From Anaerolineae bacterium (lineage in GTDB: Bacteria; Chloroflexota; Anaerolineae; B4-G1; DUEL01), in contig JANXCY010000021.1 of NCBI GenBank assembly GCA_025060135.1, positions 1 to 33,829 of the forward strand: a stretch of DNA of 33,829 nt, given 5' to 3'. The translations under genes and the position numbers were made by a program. Of this stretch, positions 31,445 to 33,829 are shown piece by piece. Within the stretch, counting starts at the first letter, position 1. Every line of letters starts with the position of its first letter. A model generated the notes under the pieces. The model had not been told where the DNA came from. It made no database searches and saw nothing but the letters and a program-made list of their open reading frames with translations.

Positions 31445-32674
31445 TTATTTCCCGGTTAACAGATACTCCACTGCCCGCTCCAGTTGCGGGTCCTCGTCTG
31501 GGCCGGCCTCCTCGGGCCAGGGCACCTCAATATCGGGCGTCAGGCCCTGGTGATCAATCGCCCGGTTGTTAGGGGTGAACCAGCGGGCAATCGTTACCCG
31601 CAGTTCCGAGCCATCGCGAAGGCGATAAGGGCGCTGGACCGATCCCTTACCCAGGGTCTGCTCACCGATGAGGATCCCCCGTCCTCGGTCCTGAATGGCC
31701 CCGGCGACAATCTCCGAAGCGGACGCGCTCCCCCCGTTGACCAGAACAACCAGCGGGATGGATTCCGCCGGGCCGCCATCCTGGGAGGGGAAAACCCTTT
31801 CTCCCTCATTCGTACGCTCTATGGCAATAACCCCCTCATCCAAGAACATATCGGCGACGTTCAGCGCCTGATCCAGCCAGCCGCCGGGGTTATTCCGCAG
31901 GTCCAGAATCAGCCCCTTGGGTTTGCGGTTCAGCAGGTCTCGCAGGTTCTCATTCATCTGCCGGGTGGCAGTGGCGCTGAAATCGGTGAGACGAATATAC
32001 GCAATACCTCCTTCCAGCATCTTCGTCGCCACCAACGGGATCTCAATCCGCGCGCGGGTGAGGGTAACCTCAAAAGCCTCTTCCTCCCCGGGGCGCTCTA
32101 TCAGCAGGACCACCCGGGTACCCGCCGGTCCCCGAATGAGGGCGATCGCCTCGTAGATGTCGTAGCCGATAATAGACTGACCGTCCACGGCCAGCACCCG
32201 GTCGCCTGCTTGGAGGCCAGCCTCTTCGGCAGGAGTGCCCGGGATGATACCGGAAATCTCCAATTTGCCGTCATCGCGCATCCGGACGTAGGCACCAATG
32301 CCCTGAAATTCACCGCTGGCGTCCTCGGCCAGAATCGCAGCGACTTGGGGTTCAAGAAACGCGGTATACGGATCTTCCAAAGCCTGGATGCTCCCCTGGA
32401 TGGCGCCGTAAACGATTTTCCGAATATCCGGGATCTCGCCGTAGTATTCTTTCCGGATAATGTCCCATGCGTCCCAGAAGAGTTGAAAGGCCTCGGTTTC
32501 CCCCGGAGAGGGCGAAGGGGTAGGGCCTGGCATCAGCGGAACGGGCAGGGAGATCGTACCCTGCTGGACCAGTCTGGCCGTGCTGAAGCCAGCGAGAAAC
32601 GCCCCTCCTGCCGTACAAACCAGGAGCATCAGCACCAAAAGTCCGGTCAGCCAAGCGGTTTTCCGTGAATGCAT
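31445..32674 (-). CDS. S41 family C-terminal processing protease (CtpA/Prc type)
   Basis: 409 residues. GAGGTG upstream supports ATG 32674. An N-terminal hydrophobic segment anchors or exports it. A short Pro-rich linker precedes a helical region (FQLFWDAWDIIRKEYYGE), a PDZ domain (~115-200, GIGAYVRMRDDGKLEISGIIPGTPAEEAGLQAGDRVLAVDG), and the protease core. Core motifs are GLILDLRNNPGGWLDQALNVADMFL, the catalytic Ser in VNGGSASASEIVAGA and Lys in GEQTLGKGSVQ. Cleaves C-termini of exported proteins. Confidence 0.94.
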   Translation of the reverse strand: MHSRKTAWLTGLLVLMLLVCTAGGAFLAGFSTARLVQQGTISLPVPLMPGPTPSPSPGETEAFQLFWDAWDIIRKEYYGEIPDIRKIVYGAIQGSIQALEDPYTAFLEPQVAAILAEDASGEFQGIGAYVRMRDDGKLEISGIIPGTPAEEAGLQAGDRVLAVDGQSIIGYDIYEAIALIRGPAGTRVVLLIERPGEEEAFEVTLTRARIEIPLVATKMLEGGIAYIRLTDFSATATRQMNENLRDLLNRKPKGLILDLRNNPGGWLDQALNVADMFLDEGVIAIERTNEGERVFPSQDGGPAESIPLVVLVNGGSASASEIVAGAIQDRGRGILIGEQTLGKGSVQRPYRLRDGSELRVTIARWFTPNNRAIDHQGLTPDIEVPWPEEAGPDEDPQLERAVEYLLTGK

Positions 32675-32873
32675 CGCTTCACCTCACACCCGTAGAATCG
32701 CCTTTCTCGGAAACAAGACGTACACGGATTTTCAGGACGGATACTGGAGCCGTTCTGTCCATCGCGGTTTCCGATACAGTCTCACGATATGTGGAAGGAA
32801 ATATAACACCGAATGCGGATTTTGGGAAGGGGTAGACAATCTACCGTCTCCCGGGCCTTAACACTGGTGGCTA

Positions 32874-32908
32874 TCGCCATTCAGCATAGGCCTTGACGAG
32901 AATGGCGA
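32874..32908. promoter_or_regulatory. Inverted repeat flanking the L25 -35 element
   Basis: TCGCCATTC (32874-32882) and GAATGGCGA (32900-32908) are perfect complements, 17 bases apart. They bracket the -35 box, and the right arm falls in the spacer. The placement suits a repressor or activator site. Confidence 0.5.
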
Positions 32909-32921
32909 ATTGGATTACAAT
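32893..32921 (+). promoter_or_regulatory. Sigma-70-type promoter for the L25 gene
   Basis: TTGACG (32893-32898), a 17-base spacer and TACAAT (32916-32921) form a near-consensus promoter about 98 bases before the L25 ATG. Confidence 0.72.
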
Positions 32922-33019
32922 TCTGCACCAGCAGGAAGAGGGAGGCCGGGACAGATGGCTGGCCCACCGGTCCCGGCGGCGAGTTTCCCCGATTGATAGT
33001 GTGGAGGAAGGCAACAGCG

Positions 33020-33679
33020 ATGACCCAACTGGAACTGCGGGCTGAGGTCCGTACCATCACTGGCAAGGCGGTCCGCCGCCTGCGTCGGGAAGGCTGGATT
33101 CCTGCGGTGCTTTACGGACCGGAGACATCCAGCCGTCCCCTGCAGATTCTGGCCCGGGAGGCCGAAGAGATCATCTATCGGGCCGGCACCAGCCATCTGA
33201 TCACCCTGTTCATCGGCGACGAGCGACCGGCTCCCCAGGTCCTGATCCGGGGGGTTCAACGAGACCCTATCCGCCGGAATCTGCTCCATGTGGATTTCTA
33301 CCGGGTGCAGATGGATAAACCCATCACGATGGAAATTCCCATCGTCCTGGTCGGCTCCTCACCGGTGCTGGAACGGCGGGAAGGCATTTTATTGCAGGGC
33401 AAGCAGACGCTGGAGATTGAATGCCTGCCCCGGGACCTGATAGAAGCGGTGGAGGTGGATCTGAGCGTCCTGACGGAGGTGGACCAGCAAATTACGGTGG
33501 CGGATCTGACGCTGCCTCCGACGATCCGGGTCCTGGATGCCCCCGATGAGATGGTGGTCCGCATCAGCCCACCGGAGATTGTGGCGGAAGAAGAAGAGGT
33601 GGCCGCTCCGGAGCCTGCGGCAGCGGAACCGGAACTGATTCGCCGTCGGAAGGTGGTGGAAGAGGAAGAGGAAGAATAG
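33020..33679 (+). CDS. rplY: 50S ribosomal protein L25/general stress protein Ctc (two-domain form)
   Basis: 219 residues from ATG 33020 with GGAGGAAG upstream. The N-terminal L25 domain binds 5S rRNA (LRAEVRTITGKAVRRLRREGWIPAVLYGP, GVQRDPIRRNLLHVDFYRV). The C-terminal TL5/Ctc domain reads VVLVGSSPVLERREGILLQ-like, LEIECLPRDLIEAVEVDLS and PPTIRVLDAPDEMVVRI. The tail is highly acidic, ending VVEEEEEE. It is the longer, Thermus-like form rather than the short E. coli RplY. Confidence 0.94.
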   Translation: MTQLELRAEVRTITGKAVRRLRREGWIPAVLYGPETSSRPLQILAREAEEIIYRAGTSHLITLFIGDERPAPQVLIRGVQRDPIRRNLLHVDFYRVQMDKPITMEIPIVLVGSSPVLERREGILLQGKQTLEIECLPRDLIEAVEVDLSVLTEVDQQITVADLTLPPTIRVLDAPDEMVVRISPPEIVAEEEEVAAPEPAAAEPELIRRRKVVEEEEEE

Positions 33680-33685
33680 CCCTGG

Positions 33686-33829
<144 letters not shown>

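Larger units (their letters stand above)
32675..33019. other. Divergent control region between ctpA-like and L25 genes
   Basis: 345 bases without a gene. On the + side it holds the L25 promoter (32893-32921) and an inverted repeat around it (32874-32908). A separate perfect small inverted repeat, GGTAGA-CAA-TCTACC, lies at 32831-32845. GGAGGAAG (33003-33010) is the L25 ribosome-binding site. I could not identify a convincing promoter for the minus-strand protease. Confidence 0.65.

Noticed and set aside
31484-32668. 394-residue plus-strand open frame
   Set aside because: Antisense to the S41 protease with its intact PDZ and Ser/Lys motifs.

Overview
The window reads as a piece of a thermophile-like, GC-rich Chloroflexota genome (Anaerolineae or a relative). 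This is inferred from several traits: exported proteins with long Thr/Pro linkers, the C-terminal YLPLVMRNR-type tail of the first protein, the secG/substrate-binding-protein pair, a tungsten-type aldehyde oxidoreductase, and the general protein style. It was not tested by any search. A gene is cut at the left edge. The right edge runs into long G and C homopolymers that look like low-quality sequence, so this may be a whole clone insert or contig end.

Region 1-13073 (+ strand) is a corrinoid (vitamin B12) uptake and assembly island. It opens with two secreted proteins that together carry the two folds of animal intrinsic factor/transcobalamin: an alpha/alpha-toroid remnant plus DUF11 domain, and a membrane-anchored DUF4430 protein. 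A complete ECF transporter follows (S, T, and a double-ATPase A subunit). Next come a short MetE-like zinc methyltransferase, two consecutive PP-loop ATPases (one asparagine-synthetase-like, one Dph6-like), cbiB, cobD, cobT and cobS. From 2114 to 9119 the genes overlap or nearly touch, and three junctions share the same 8-base start/stop overlap. A frameshifted methyltransferase pseudogene separates cobD from cobT. Related hairpin repeats occur only in the intergenic gaps before the DUF4430 gene and before cobT. No cobU/cobY or cobC gene and no recognisable B12 riboswitch was seen.

Region 13074-17290 (+) holds a truncated DUF218 pseudogene, an HD-domain hydrolase, a membrane LysM protein with a zinc ribbon, and an AOR-family tungsten oxidoreductase.

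Region 17308-20920 (- strand) is an envelope operon. In transcription order it encodes a DsbA-like/cyclophilin fusion lipoprotein, a PrsW-like intramembrane protease, a DUF192 protein and a DUF2085 membrane protein. It is divergent from secG and an oligopeptide-type solute-binding protein (21084-22998, +).

Region 23084-32674 starts with a decayed Gfo/Idh/MocA gene (+). A long - strand series follows: a glycosidase-like lipoprotein, a small Cys-rich protein, a TPR/HTH protein, a glycosyltransferase, an 8-oxoguanine-deaminase-like amidohydrolase, a beta carbonic anhydrase, a TM/helix-hairpin-helix protein, an unknown conserved protein, smpB and an S41 protease. The last gene (33020-33679, +) is ribosomal protein L25/Ctc, with a good sigma-70-type promoter framed by an inverted repeat. 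No tRNA, rRNA, CRISPR array or insertion sequence was recognised.
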